From NCBI RefSeq assembly GCF_001647715.1, contig NZ_CP015600.1, positions 4,464,001-4,528,000 of the forward strand: 64,000 nucleotides of DNA. The letters are read 5' to 3'. The stretch's first letter is position 1, and each line of letters opens with the position of its first letter. The notes under the pieces are model-generated. The model had not been told where the DNA came from. It made no database searches and saw nothing but the letters and a program-made list of their open reading frames with translations. The stretch comes from Pseudomonas antarctica. Lineage in GTDB: Bacteria; Pseudomonadota; Gammaproteobacteria; Pseudomonadales; Pseudomonadaceae. The translations under genes were made by a program, and so were the position numbers. Positions 45,896 to 53,969 of the stretch are shown piece after piece.

Positions 45896-46702
45896 TTACT
45901 CGAGAATGGTCACCGGCATACCCACTTCCAGGTGCCCCAGGCCGTCGTTGACCAGGTTCTGGCCAAACATCACATCGCCGTCCTGCTCGCGGTAGGTCTT
46001 GAGCGTGGTCAACGGTTCGCGGTCGGCACTGCGCTCGCCGCTGGATGGGTCAATGGTGGTGAGGATGCAGCGTGAGCACGACTTGACCACGCGAAAAGCT
46101 ACATCGCCAATGCGCACACGCTTCCAACCATCTTCGGCGAAGGCCTCGCTGCCTTCTATCACCAGGTTGGGGCGAAACCGCAGCATCTCCATGGGGCGGC
46201 CAATGCGCTGGGACAAGTCATCCAGGGAGGCCTGGCCGATCAACAGCAGCGGGAAGCCATCGGCGAATCCAACTTTGTCGTCATCCTTGCCGTAGCCATC
46301 TTGAGTGGTTCGCGCGCGCTCCACCGGCACTTGCACCAACCGCGTCGGCTTGCCGATAAAGTCGCTGACCCAGGCCGCCGCCGCGGCGCCCGCATCCGGC
46401 ACGCGCAAGGTGTCGCGCCAGATAGTCACGCCGCGCAATTCGGCGTCGCTGCTCGGCAGGGCCACGTCCAGCGACGCAAAACCAGGTGAACTCAGGGTCA
46501 GGCCACCGGCACTGTTCCACAACGCCGACAACTGGCTCATCTTCGCCACCGCCCGCTGCGTGAGGAACCGCCCGCTGCCTTCGTCCACCAGCATCCAGCG
46601 TCGATCACCGGCCAGCCCGAGTTTATCCAGGCCGATGTGCGGCAAGGTTTCGGCCTTGCCGGACTTCAAGGGATAACGGTAAAGCGCGCTGAGACGAAGC
46701 AT
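45896..46702 (-). CDS. MOSC-domain protein (YcbX-like)
   Basis: MOSC proteins bind molybdenum cofactor; YcbX-type ones detoxify N-hydroxylated bases such as 6-hydroxylaminopurine. The 268-aa protein has an N-terminal MOSC_N beta-barrel (LSALYRYPLKSGKAETL, GLAGDRRWMLVDEGSGRFLTQR) and a C-terminal MOSC domain with VVKSCSRCILTTIDPSSG, where the paired cysteines (CSRC) include the expected Mo ligand. The C-terminal ferredoxin domain of E. coli YcbX is absent, so it needs a separate electron donor. Confidence 0.85.
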   Translation of the reverse strand: MLRLSALYRYPLKSGKAETLPHIGLDKLGLAGDRRWMLVDEGSGRFLTQRAVAKMSQLSALWNSAGGLTLSSPGFASLDVALPSSDAELRGVTIWRDTLRVPDAGAAAAAWVSDFIGKPTRLVQVPVERARTTQDGYGKDDDKVGFADGFPLLLIGQASLDDLSQRIGRPMEMLRFRPNLVIEGSEAFAEDGWKRVRIGDVAFRVVKSCSRCILTTIDPSSGERSADREPLTTLKTYREQDGDVMFGQNLVNDGLGHLEVGMPVTILE

Positions 46703-46740
46703 GGGCCTGCATTCCTGAGGGGCAAAGCGTCACCCTAAGG

Positions 46741-47676
46741 TCATGCGGGCACTTCGTCCAGCATCAGTCGCTGGCGCACCACATCCACCAGCTTGTCCGG
46801 CTGGAATTTGGACAGGAAGTTATCGCAACCGACCTTCTTCACCATCGAGTCGTTGAAGCTGCCCGACAACGAAGTGTGCAACACCACGTAAAGCCCACGC
46901 AGGCGCGGGTCGTTGCGGATTTCAGTGGTCAGGCGGTAGCCGTCCATCTCGGGCATTTCAGCGTCGGTGAAGATCATCAGCAATTTGTCGGTCATCACCT
47001 GGCCGGTGTCGGCCCAGGCCTTGAGCATGTTCAGTGCCTTGAGGCCGTCACTGGCGATATGCATCTTCACGCCCAGTTGCCCCAGGGTGTCGCGCAGTTG
47101 CGAGAGGGCCACATTGGAGTCGTCCACCAACAGTACTTCACGGCCACGGGCGCGTTCCAACACCGGGTCTTCGAGTTTTTCACGGGAGACTTTGGCGTTA
47201 TAGGGCACGATTTCAGCGAGGACTTTTTCCACGTCGATGATTTCCACCAACTGGTCATCGACCTTGCTGATGGCCGTGAGGTAATGCTGGCGCCCGGCGC
47301 TGGCCGGTGGCGGCAGGATGGCTTCCCAGTTCATATTGACGATGCGGTCCACGCCGCCCACCAGGAAGGCCTGCACCGAACGGTTGTACTCGGTGACGAT
47401 AATCGTGCTGTTGGGCCCCGGCACCAGCGGGCGCATGCCGATGGCCTGGGACAGGTCAATCACCGGCAGGGTCTGGCCACGCAGGTTGACCACACCGCAC
47501 ACAAATGGATGCCGCTGGGGCATCAGGGTCAACTTGGGCAACTGCAAGACTTCCTGCACCTTAAACACGTTGATCGCGAACAGCTGCCGTCCCGCCAGGC
47601 GAAACATGAGAATCTCCAGGCGATTCTCACCCACCAGTTGCGTGCGTTGATCTACCGTGTCGAGAATGCCGGCCAT
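46741..47676 (-). CDS. cheV: Chemotaxis coupling protein CheV
   Basis: CheV joins receptors to CheA and carries a receiver that may damp or tune the signal. The 311-aa protein has a CheW-like domain (about 20-165: FAINVFKVQEVLQLPKL, VVNLRGQTLPVIDLSQ, EIIDVEKVLAE) and a CheY-like domain (about 180-305: LLVDDSNVA, phospho-acceptor in FTDAEMPEMDGY, HTSLSG, DNFLSKFQPD). ATG 47676 follows AGGAGC; 18 extra codons upstream are unlikely. It is monocistronic and apart from the main che operon. A strong dyad lies about 95 bp upstream. Confidence 0.92.
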   Translation of the reverse strand: MAGILDTVDQRTQLVGENRLEILMFRLAGRQLFAINVFKVQEVLQLPKLTLMPQRHPFVCGVVNLRGQTLPVIDLSQAIGMRPLVPGPNSTIIVTEYNRSVQAFLVGGVDRIVNMNWEAILPPPASAGRQHYLTAISKVDDQLVEIIDVEKVLAEIVPYNAKVSREKLEDPVLERARGREVLLVDDSNVALSQLRDTLGQLGVKMHIASDGLKALNMLKAWADTGQVMTDKLLMIFTDAEMPEMDGYRLTTEIRNDPRLRGLYVVLHTSLSGSFNDSMVKKVGCDNFLSKFQPDKLVDVVRQRLMLDEVPA

Positions 47677-48209
47677 TGAAAGCTCCTGATGTGGGATTGT
47701 GCAGTTCACTACGCTTGTTATCGGCGGCAAGCGCCAGACCTTGACCCTTGTAAAATGCCATGTAAATTCATTGATGTCACACTGACATCATGGTTTACTG
47801 CAACCGCCTCTCCAAACGGCAGTACACCCACGTTGCGCGACCTAAAAATCGACGCGAGGTTCCGCTGTGTAAGGGATTCCCCTACGCACAATCAGGCCCA
47901 ACCTGATATTCGCGATATCTAATAGCCATTAATGTGACGCCATTCTCATTGCATGAATGGAGTCAGGCTTTTGTTTGCCATCCCAAGCCCTCGGCCCACG
48001 GGTCTTCCAGACGTATACGTGGCGGCAGCCAAAGTTGTGCAAGCGGCCCGAATGACGAGGGCGTTCTACAGCTATCGCGATCATTCAAATAACGGTCCTA
48101 CTGAAATTTCAGAACCAGGCTACAGATCTCAGTCATATTTCAGCGGTAGTTTTACGCCATTCACCCGGTGCGACATCTCACCACCCGACCTTATGTTGCG
48201 GAGACTTGC
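47677..48209. other. Intergenic region with two palindromes, no gene
   Basis: This 533-bp stretch between divergent cheV and the Hpt-like gene holds no convincing gene; an 86-codon frame at 47953 lacks a ribosome site and coding bias. It contains TGATGTCA-CAC-TGACATCA (47772-47790, perfect 8-bp arms, within GTAAA...TTTAC) and the 12-bp palindrome CTGAAATTTCAG (48101-48112), both candidate operators. Confidence 0.5.
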
Positions 48210-48659
48210 ATGATGAACAATGCAAACGAATGGCAAACCGCACTTCCCGAATTTCTGCTCGAAGCCGAAATGCTCTTGGAAAAATCGCAAGAGTGCTTGA
48301 ACCACCTGCATCTGATTCGCAATGACAGCGACGCCATCGACTGCATGAAAAGCAGCCTGGCCAACCTGGCTGAAAAAGCCGAAGGCCTGGCCCTGCAGGC
48401 GATCAGCGAATTCTCCCGGCATATTCAATACCTGATTGCGAATGCCGCGAGCCCCATGGAGTTGCATGACCAGGCGCTGAATGCCCTGCATGACTGCCTG
48501 ACACTGCTGGCGTGGCAACTGGAGCTGATCGACACCCGCACCGGCGAACTGGCCCTGGATAAAAGCGAACAAACCACACTGATTGCGACGGTAACCTTGC
48601 AGATCCCACAAAAAGACTTCGCTAATAAACCGCAGCAGCGTGTGCATCACGCGTCTTGA
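48210..48659 (+). CDS. Hpt-like helical protein lacking the phospho-accepting histidine
   Basis: I do not recognise a named family for this 149-aa, mostly helical protein. Its first 60 residues align without gaps to the CheA Hpt domain encoded in this window: LPEFLLEAEMLLEKSQECL against [19 protein letters not shown], then S-L-A-N-L-A-E-K-A-E-G where CheA has F-H-T-V-K-G-G-A-G. The CheA His49 position is Ala51 here and the following Lys is Ala54, so it cannot accept phosphate in the normal way. GGAG lies 7 bp before the ATG at 48210 (ATG 48213 is the alternative). It sits between cheV and a NarL-type two-component pair. Function is inferred only. Confidence 0.6.
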   Translation: MMNNANEWQTALPEFLLEAEMLLEKSQECLNHLHLIRNDSDAIDCMKSSLANLAEKAEGLALQAISEFSRHIQYLIANAASPMELHDQALNALHDCLTLLAWQLELIDTRTGELALDKSEQTTLIATVTLQIPQKDFANKPQQRVHHAS

Positions 48660-48690
48660 GCGCTGACCAGGTCGTATTTGTCGCCAAGTT

Positions 48691-48720
48691 ATCTAAAAAC
48701 GACCGTTCCTTTAGCGGTCG
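48691..48720 (-). terminator. Intrinsic terminator on the minus strand
   Basis: On the minus strand CGACCG-ctaaaggaa-CGGTCG is followed by TTTTT. It would end a transcript coming from the right (48750-48970), supporting a transcribed unit there; it is also 40 bp after the Hpt-like gene on the other strand. Confidence 0.6.
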
Positions 48721-48749
48721 ATAAAGGTACGCGGGCAAAAACATATCAA

Positions 48750-48968
48750 TTAGCCATCAACGCAGTAACGATACCCGCCAACTTGATTTATATAACTATC
48801 CGTTTTTAACCTAGGGGTCCTTTGAACTATAGGACCAAGGCGCGGCGCATTTGGCCGGTTATTAAACCCGCCAGCGTGCGGCGCCAGGCGACCAACGGTA
48901 ATAGTGGTGATACTATGCCCCGCTCGAAGTGACTCAACTTCATCATGTATAAAAAAACGTTTCTGCAC
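48750..48968 (-). CDS. Possible 72-aa small protein or small RNA region
   Basis: A GTG-started frame (MQKRFFIHDEVESLRAGHSI...) of 72 codons ends 30 bp before an intrinsic terminator on the same strand. Codon use is less GC-rich at third positions than neighbours (TTT, ATA, TAT, AAT are frequent), and only a weak GGA precedes the start. The stretch also contains an inverted repeat (GGTCCT...AGGACC, about 48815-48835), so the transcript may be a structured small RNA rather than a message. The 383-bp gap 48660-49042 holds nothing else. I do not recognise the protein. Confidence 0.25.
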   Translation of the reverse strand: MQKRFFIHDEVESLRAGHSITTITVGRLAPHAGGFNNRPNAPRLGPIVQRTPRLKTDSYINQVGGYRYCVDG

Positions 48969-49042
48969 CGTATTCCAAATAGAGCCCTGTCAGCCGCCGT
49001 GACCGGTCTTCCCGCAGCGAACCTTCATTGGCTCCATCCGCT

Positions 49043-49936
49043 ATGTACGCCAGCCTAAAGTCACTCATCGCAAGGTCCGTGTCCCGCAGCAATACACGTC
49101 GCTTGGTCCTCGCCCTGTGCCTTTGCTCACTGCTGGTCAGCCTGTGGGCCTACAGCCGCTCCGCGCCGTTGCCGTTACTGATTCTGCTGCTCAACCTGGC
49201 CACGCTGGTGGTGGTGGGCTTGCAGCAGTGGGGCTCGCGCAAGTCGATAAAATTCCAGCCACAGGAATTGGCCGACCGCCTGCTGCAAGTCCAGGAAAAC
49301 GAACGTCACCGCCTCAGCCGCGAACTGCATGACGACATCGGCCAACTGCTCACCGCCGCCAAACTGCAAAGCGAATGGCTCAAGCGTCGCCTGCCGGACG
49401 ACCTGCAGAGCCAATGCACAGTGCTGTGCAACACCTTGAATGAAACCCTGGCCAAAGTGCGCGACGTGTCCGCCATCCTCAACCCTCGGCAGCTGGCCAG
49501 CCTGGGTTTAGAGGCGAGCCTGCGCGCGCATTTGCTCAAGACCCTGGAAAACACCCCGATCCACTGGAGCCTGGAATGCCAGCAACGGCTGACCGGTATC
49601 CCGGAAGAAATGGCCGTGGCAGCGTTTCGCATCACCCAGGAAGCGGTGACCAATATGCTTCGCCATGCCCAGGCGCACAATTTGCTGGTACGCCTGCAAC
49701 GCCTGCCCGAAGGCCTGTCGCTGATGATCTGCGATGACGGCCGGGGCTTTTCGCCCGCCATCAACCCGGGCCGGGAAGGCCAACGAGGCATGGCCGGCAT
49801 GTCCGAGCGGATCGATCAACTGGGGGGCGCTTTGACGGTCAGCAGCCAGCCAGGCAAAGGAACACGGATCGATGCGCTTTTCCCCTGGGCGCCCCGCGCC
49901 CTCGATCGGGCCAGTTCCCCTAAGGTTCTCGAGTGA
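49043..49936 (+). CDS. NarL-type membrane sensor histidine kinase
   Basis: The 297-aa kinase has two membrane spans at about residues 20-60 (LVLALCLCSLLVSLWAY and LLILLLNLATLVVVGLQQW) with almost no periplasmic loop, so it probably senses a membrane or internal cue or a partner. A HisKA_3 domain follows (ENERHRLSRELHDDIGQLLTAAKL, phospho-His in ELHDD), then an ATPase domain (EAVTNMLRHAQAHNLLV; DDGRGFSP; GQRGMAGMSERI). ATG 49043 is preferred over TTG 49028. The regulator gene overlaps its stop by 4 bp, so they are a cognate pair. The signal is unknown. Confidence 0.85.
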   Translation: MYASLKSLIARSVSRSNTRRLVLALCLCSLLVSLWAYSRSAPLPLLILLLNLATLVVVGLQQWGSRKSIKFQPQELADRLLQVQENERHRLSRELHDDIGQLLTAAKLQSEWLKRRLPDDLQSQCTVLCNTLNETLAKVRDVSAILNPRQLASLGLEASLRAHLLKTLENTPIHWSLECQQRLTGIPEEMAVAAFRITQEAVTNMLRHAQAHNLLVRLQRLPEGLSLMICDDGRGFSPAINPGREGQRGMAGMSERIDQLGGALTVSSQPGKGTRIDALFPWAPRALDRASSPKVLE

Positions 49937-50592
49937 CCTGCACTTTACTCCTGGTGGATGACCACGCACTGATCCGGGCCGGCGTACGCGCGCTGATCCA
50001 GGATATGCCCGGCTATACCGTAGTCGGCGAGGCCAGCGATGGCGCGCAGTTGCTGGAGAAATTCAGCACCCTGCAACCGAATATCGTGCTGCTGGACCTG
50101 TCGATGAAATACACCGGTGGCCTGGACGCGTTACAGCAACTCAAGGCGACCTACCCCAAAAGCAAGGTGCTGATCCTGTCGATGCACACCGATCCGGAGC
50201 TGATCATGCGCGCGCTGGAGTCCGGCGCCCATGGCTACCTGCTCAAAGACACCACGGCCAACGAGCTGGAACACGCCCTGATGGCCTTGCGCAACAACGA
50301 GCGCTACCTCAGCCCCGCCATTGCCCACACGGTGATCAATCAGGCGCTGATCCGCAGCCAGGGCCCCATCGGCGCCGTCGCGGACAGCCACAACCTCACG
50401 GCACGCCAGCTGGAGATTCTGCGCTTGATCGTGCGCGGCAAATCCACCCGGGAAATCGCCCAGGGCCTGGGCTTGAGCATCAAGACCGTGGAGGCGCATC
50501 GCTCGCAGATCATGAAACGCCTGCAGATATTCGATGTGGCGGGCCTGGTGTTATTCGCCGTTCGCGAGCAGATCATCAGCCTGGACGACTAA
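49933..50592 (+). CDS. NarL/LuxR-family response regulator
   Basis: The 219-aa regulator has a receiver domain (LLVDDHALIRAGVRAL; acceptor Asp in NIVLLDLSMKYTGG; LSMHTD; Lys in GYLLKDT) and a C-terminal LuxR-type helix-turn-helix (LTARQLEILRLIVRGKSTREIAQGLGLSIKTVEAHR). It starts at a GTG overlapping the kinase stop. Its last 42 bp overlap tail-to-tail with yegS on the other strand. Target genes are unknown. Confidence 0.88.
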   Translation: MTCTLLLVDDHALIRAGVRALIQDMPGYTVVGEASDGAQLLEKFSTLQPNIVLLDLSMKYTGGLDALQQLKATYPKSKVLILSMHTDPELIMRALESGAHGYLLKDTTANELEHALMALRNNERYLSPAIAHTVINQALIRSQGPIGAVADSHNLTARQLEILRLIVRGKSTREIAQGLGLSIKTVEAHRSQIMKRLQIFDVAGLVLFAVREQIISLDD

Positions 50593-51471
50593 CGGCGACG
50601 CCAGTGGCAAGTGAACGCGCAGGGCTTTGGGCAATGCACTGAAGCGCAAGTCGTCACCTTTCAAGGGCTCACCATCCAGGTTGATGTACAGCCCTTCGGC
50701 CACCTTGATCTCGACCCACGGCAAGCGCGCCCGCACAAACATATTGTCCAGGCCCCAACCATCGCTCATCAGGGTGAGCAGCGTGCCGACCACTTCCTGG
50801 GGCGCCGGCAGGATGCTGATGTCCAGCAAGCCGTCATCGGCCAACGCGCCAGGGCACAACACATGCCCACCGCCCGCCTGGCGACCGTTGCCGATACCAA
50901 GGGCGAGCAGGTCACCCTTCCAGTGAAAGCCCGGCCCTTCCAACTCGCCATAAGCGGCCTTCAATTCGCTGAAACGCGTCAGGCCGGTGAACAGGTAGGC
51001 CGCGCCGCCCAGCACTTTTTTCAGGTCTTCGGAGGTGTTGGCGGTGACCTGGCTGCCAAAACCGCCAGTGGCCATGTTGAGGAATATTTGCCCACCGGCC
51101 TGCCCGAGGTCGATCGCCCTTGGCGGCACATCCAGCAGGGCCAGTGCGCGGGCAGGATCCAATGGCACACCGGCGGCGCGGGCGAAATCATTGGCGGTGC
51201 CCAACGGCATCAGCACCAGGCTGGCCTCGGTCTTGGCCAACGCCATGGCCTCGGCCACATCGCGCAAGGTGCCGTCGCCGCCGCCGGCAATCAGGTGGGT
51301 ATAGCCGTCAGCCAGCGCCTCATTGACCAGGCGCTGGGCGTCGCCGCCCTCCCACGTGACTCGCACCGCCAGCTCCCAGCCCAGTTCGCGCCGGGCCTGC
51401 ACGGCGGCGCGCACATCCTCATTGAGGGCTTGCTTGCCGTGCAGAATCAGCAGTGCCTTGTGGGTGGTCAT
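50551..51471 (-). CDS. yegS: YegS-like lipid kinase
   Basis: YegS phosphorylates lipids such as phosphatidylglycerol or diacylglycerol in vitro. The 306-aa protein has the diacylglycerol-kinase nucleotide motif IAGGGDGTLRDVAEAMA, LMPLGTANDFARAAGVP, and the C-terminal domain with NGRQAGGGHVLCPGALADDG and YINLDGEPLKGDDLRF. ATG 51471 (MTTHKALLILHGK) fits the family; 22 further upstream codons are unlikely. The 3' end overlaps the NarL-type regulator by 42 bp. Confidence 0.9.
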   Translation of the reverse strand: MTTHKALLILHGKQALNEDVRAAVQARRELGWELAVRVTWEGGDAQRLVNEALADGYTHLIAGGGDGTLRDVAEAMALAKTEASLVLMPLGTANDFARAAGVPLDPARALALLDVPPRAIDLGQAGGQIFLNMATGGFGSQVTANTSEDLKKVLGGAAYLFTGLTRFSELKAAYGELEGPGFHWKGDLLALGIGNGRQAGGGHVLCPGALADDGLLDISILPAPQEVVGTLLTLMSDGWGLDNMFVRARLPWVEIKVAEGLYINLDGEPLKGDDLRFSALPKALRVHLPLASPLVVQADDLLANGE

Positions 51472-51561
51472 GTGGGGATCTCCTGGGTTTAAAGGTACTT
51501 GAAGGATGTTGACCTTTGCCGGAGAGAAAAAAGCCATCGGGGACGCAAATTTATTGCCTGT

Positions 51562-52113
51562 CTAGAAGTTATCCATCGCGTTGCACATCGATACCTTGCC
51601 CTTGGGCACAGGTTCTACGGCGTCCCATTGCTTGCCGTCCGCAGACAGCTCATGCAACTGGATTGAACAGTCCGCATAAATGGTCGCCTGCACCCTGTAG
51701 TCCACGCCAGGTCGAGGCACGAAGGTCATGCTGCTGAAGCATTGCCGGGCATACTGCAATTGCCCCAGGTAATGCAGCGCGATCGGTTGGTTCGCAGGCA
51801 CCACCAGCTCCGTGGTCACCGCACCGTTCCAGGTATACACCGGCCCGGGCATGTTAAGGCTTTCGCCATTGTGGTCGGGGAAACCGGATTTGCTCGACAC
51901 CATCACCCCGGCGCCCGGCACATTCCAGTCCAGGCAGTCACGCCCCGGCACTGCGCGCACCAGGCCATCGGTGATCAACCGCACGCGGGCGGTCTCGCCG
52001 GAATGCGGCGGGATATAGCCGGTGGACAGGGAACGGATGTTCGCCACCTGGCCGCACCCGGTCAGCAGCACCAGCAACGCAACGGGCATAACACGCAAAC
52101 CGGTCATTTGCAT
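51562..52113 (-). CDS. Lipoprotein of unknown function
   Basis: The 183-aa protein starts MQMTGLRVMPVALLVLLTGC, a lipoprotein signal with lipobox LTGC (cysteine about residue 20). The mature part (GYIPPHSGETARVRLITDG, CLDWNVPGAGVMVSSKSGF, a C-terminal VSMCNAMDNF) contains four cysteines and looks like a folded periplasmic beta-rich domain. It is the last of three small lipoprotein genes on the same strand. I do not recognise the family. Confidence 0.7.
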   Translation of the reverse strand: MQMTGLRVMPVALLVLLTGCGQVANIRSLSTGYIPPHSGETARVRLITDGLVRAVPGRDCLDWNVPGAGVMVSSKSGFPDHNGESLNMPGPVYTWNGAVTTELVVPANQPIALHYLGQLQYARQCFSSMTFVPRPGVDYRVQATIYADCSIQLHELSADGKQWDAVEPVPKGKVSMCNAMDNF

Positions 52114-52138
52114 TCACTCGCGGAGAAACAAAGGGCCG

Positions 52139-52465
52139 TTACGGCTGGCGGCAATTCTGGTTTACCGACAACAGCGGCGCCGGATCGTACTTCACGCGCT
52201 GCAAACCATCGGCGCCCTGGAAGATGAAATACTTGATGCGGCAATCCTTGAACATCGTCGAGTAGCCTTCCGCGCGAAAGCCCTGGCCATCGACCTGCTT
52301 GATCACGGTATTGTTGCGGCTCACTACCGCGAGCACCTGTGCGTAGCTGTCCCCCATCTTCACCCCGGGCTCGCCGGTCTCGGTCATCGACGAAGCGCAA
52401 CCGCCCAAACCTGCCACTGCCAACACCAAAGCGGCGCCGTACACTCCATTGCGTGTGGTGCTCAT
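52139..52465 (-). CDS. Small lipoprotein of unknown function
   Basis: A 108-aa protein starting MSTTRNGVYGAALVLAVAGL with lipobox GLGGC. The mature part GVKMGDSYAQVLAVVSRNNTVIKQVDGQGFRAEG resembles SmpA/OmlA-like small domains, where a glycine-preceded helix is followed by strands, but similarity is weak. A longer frame starting at 52507 lacks a signal of this quality. It lies 25 bp before the previous lipoprotein gene and 23 bp after the next one, so an operon is likely. Confidence 0.68.
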   Translation of the reverse strand: MSTTRNGVYGAALVLAVAGLGGCASSMTETGEPGVKMGDSYAQVLAVVSRNNTVIKQVDGQGFRAEGYSTMFKDCRIKYFIFQGADGLQRVKYDPAPLLSVNQNCRQP

Positions 52466-52488
52466 CCCTGTTTCCTTTTGATTAAGCG

Positions 52489-52839
52489 TTAACGGCGGCC
52501 TTCGCACACCGGTGATTCACTGATGCGCCCGGTCTTGCACAGGTCGAGTTTGTCTTTGCGGTTGAAGCCCGCGTCCTTCATGCAGTAGAAGCGCGTCAGC
52601 CTGATATCGACAGGCGATCGGTCTCCCGCACCGTCCAGGTTGGTGTACCCGCAGGCACGCATGGCGGTTTTTACGCCGTCAAGGGATACACCGGATTTGT
52701 ACCATTGCGAGAAGTCTGGGGGCGGCGGTTGAAAGGGGGTACAGGCGCTGAGCGCAAAAGCGCAGATGAGGACGCAGGCAGCAGCGCAAGACGGCCGCAA
52801 ACCAAGCGTTTTTATTCCAACGAGCGCGTGGAAAGACAT
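52489..52839 (-). CDS. Small lipoprotein of unknown function
   Basis: A 116-aa protein with a signal sequence and lipobox (CAAACVLICAFALSACTPF). The mature part has a proline cluster (FQPPPPDFSQWYKSG) and then VKTAMRACGYTNLDG and RFYCMKDAGFNRKDK with several cysteines, a pattern seen in short hypothetical lipoproteins of gamma-proteobacteria. It is the first gene of the three-lipoprotein group. Confidence 0.68.
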   Translation of the reverse strand: MSFHALVGIKTLGLRPSCAAACVLICAFALSACTPFQPPPPDFSQWYKSGVSLDGVKTAMRACGYTNLDGAGDRSPVDIRLTRFYCMKDAGFNRKDKLDLCKTGRISESPVCEGRR

Positions 52840-53013
52840 TCTTCATCCTTGTGAGTGAACCGTCCTACAGGTGCAGGATTGGTCATCACACAGACGAGAA
52901 AGTGCCCTGACTGTGCGAGGCACTTGTGACACGACCCGCAACGTCTCGGTCAACCGTGGGAGCTGGCCACAGGAAAGTCAGCCAGCAACGTCGGACAGAT
53001 GCAGCAACCTACG

Positions 53014-53406
53014 TCAGCTCTTGTGCAATTTACTCATCAACTGCGCCTCAGCCTGGGTCAACCCACACGACTGCGTGAGCTCATCCACGGTCGCGCCCAT
53101 GCCCACCAGCTTCGCCGCCTGGGCAAATGACAGGCTCGACGGGTCGCGCTGTTCGATCTGCGCCAGCTTGTCCGGCAACGGCCCGAGGATCGCGCGCAGT
53201 TCGTGCACCTCGTCCCCGACCTTCACCGCACTCTGCTGGAAGTGATCCACGCGCTTGACCAGGTCCAGAATGCGCCGGTCGCGCACGCCGTCGCGCTCGG
53301 CCTGTTGCAGGGCCAATTCGCGCTGCTGGCGCATATAGCGCAGCAGGAAAGCCAACGTCCCGGCCCACAACAGGGCCAGGACAATCACCGCCGCTTCAAG
53401 AAACAA
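53014..53406 (-). CDS. DUF2802 protein at the end of the chemotaxis operon
   Basis: The 130-aa protein has one N-terminal membrane span (FLEAAVIVLALLWAGTLAFLL), a coiled-coil stretch (residues 25-75: RQQRELALQQAERDGVRD) and a C-terminal helical motif (SFAQAAKLVGMGATVDELTQSCGLTQAEAQLMSKLH) resembling a helix-turn-helix. It starts at a TTG directly after the cheW stop. It is conserved at this place in pseudomonads, the last gene of the che/mot operon; the role is unknown but likely linked to motility. Confidence 0.8.
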   Translation of the reverse strand: MFLEAAVIVLALLWAGTLAFLLRYMRQQRELALQQAERDGVRDRRILDLVKRVDHFQQSAVKVGDEVHELRAILGPLPDKLAQIEQRDPSSLSFAQAAKLVGMGATVDELTQSCGLTQAEAQLMSKLHKS

Positions 53407-53889
53407 TCAGATGTTCTCCAGATCCGACCACTCTTCTTCGCTCATCATCTTGTCCAGCTCAACCAGAATCAGCAGTTCGCCGTTCTTGTTGCACACGCCC
53501 TGGATGAACTTGGCCGATTCCTCGTTGCCCACGTTCGGCGCGGTTTCCACTTCCGATTGGCGCAGGTAAACCACTTCGGCCACGCTGTCGACCATGATCC
53601 CGACCACTTGCTTGTCGGCTTCAATGATGACGATTCGGGTGTTGTCGTTGACTTCGGTCGGCGCCAGGCCAAAACGCTGGCGGGTGTCGATCACCGTCAC
53701 CACGTTGCCGCGCAGGTTGATGATGCCCAGCACGTAGCTTGGCGCACCCGGTACCGGCGCAATTTCGGTGTAGCGCAGCACTTCTTGCACGCGCATCACG
53801 TTGATGCCATAGGACTCGTTGTCCAGTTTGAAGGTAACCCATTGCAGGATCGGATCATCCAAACTTTGTGCGGACGCTGACTTATTCAT
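53407..53889 (-). CDS. cheW: Chemotaxis coupling protein CheW
   Basis: CheW links chemoreceptors to CheA. The 160-aa protein has the SH3-like CheW fold: WVTFKLDNESYGINVMRVQE, APSYVLGIINLRGNVVTVID, GIMVDSVAEVVYLRQSE and GVCNKNGELLILVELDKMM. It belongs to the operon read from flhF and lies between the ParP-like gene and the DUF2802 gene. Confidence 0.95.
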   Translation of the reverse strand: MNKSASAQSLDDPILQWVTFKLDNESYGINVMRVQEVLRYTEIAPVPGAPSYVLGIINLRGNVVTVIDTRQRFGLAPTEVNDNTRIVIIEADKQVVGIMVDSVAEVVYLRQSEVETAPNVGNEESAKFIQGVCNKNGELLILVELDKMMSEEEWSDLENI

Positions 53890-53969
53890 ACCCCTGACCC
53901 CTTCAAATGCCGTTGTACACGGCGTGTGTGCTTCGCTGACCGCACTTGCATGCGGACCTTATTGTTCAA

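Noticed and set aside
47953..48213. 86-codon frame upstream of the Hpt-like gene
   Set aside because: No ribosome site and no coding bias; it covers the leader and a palindrome.
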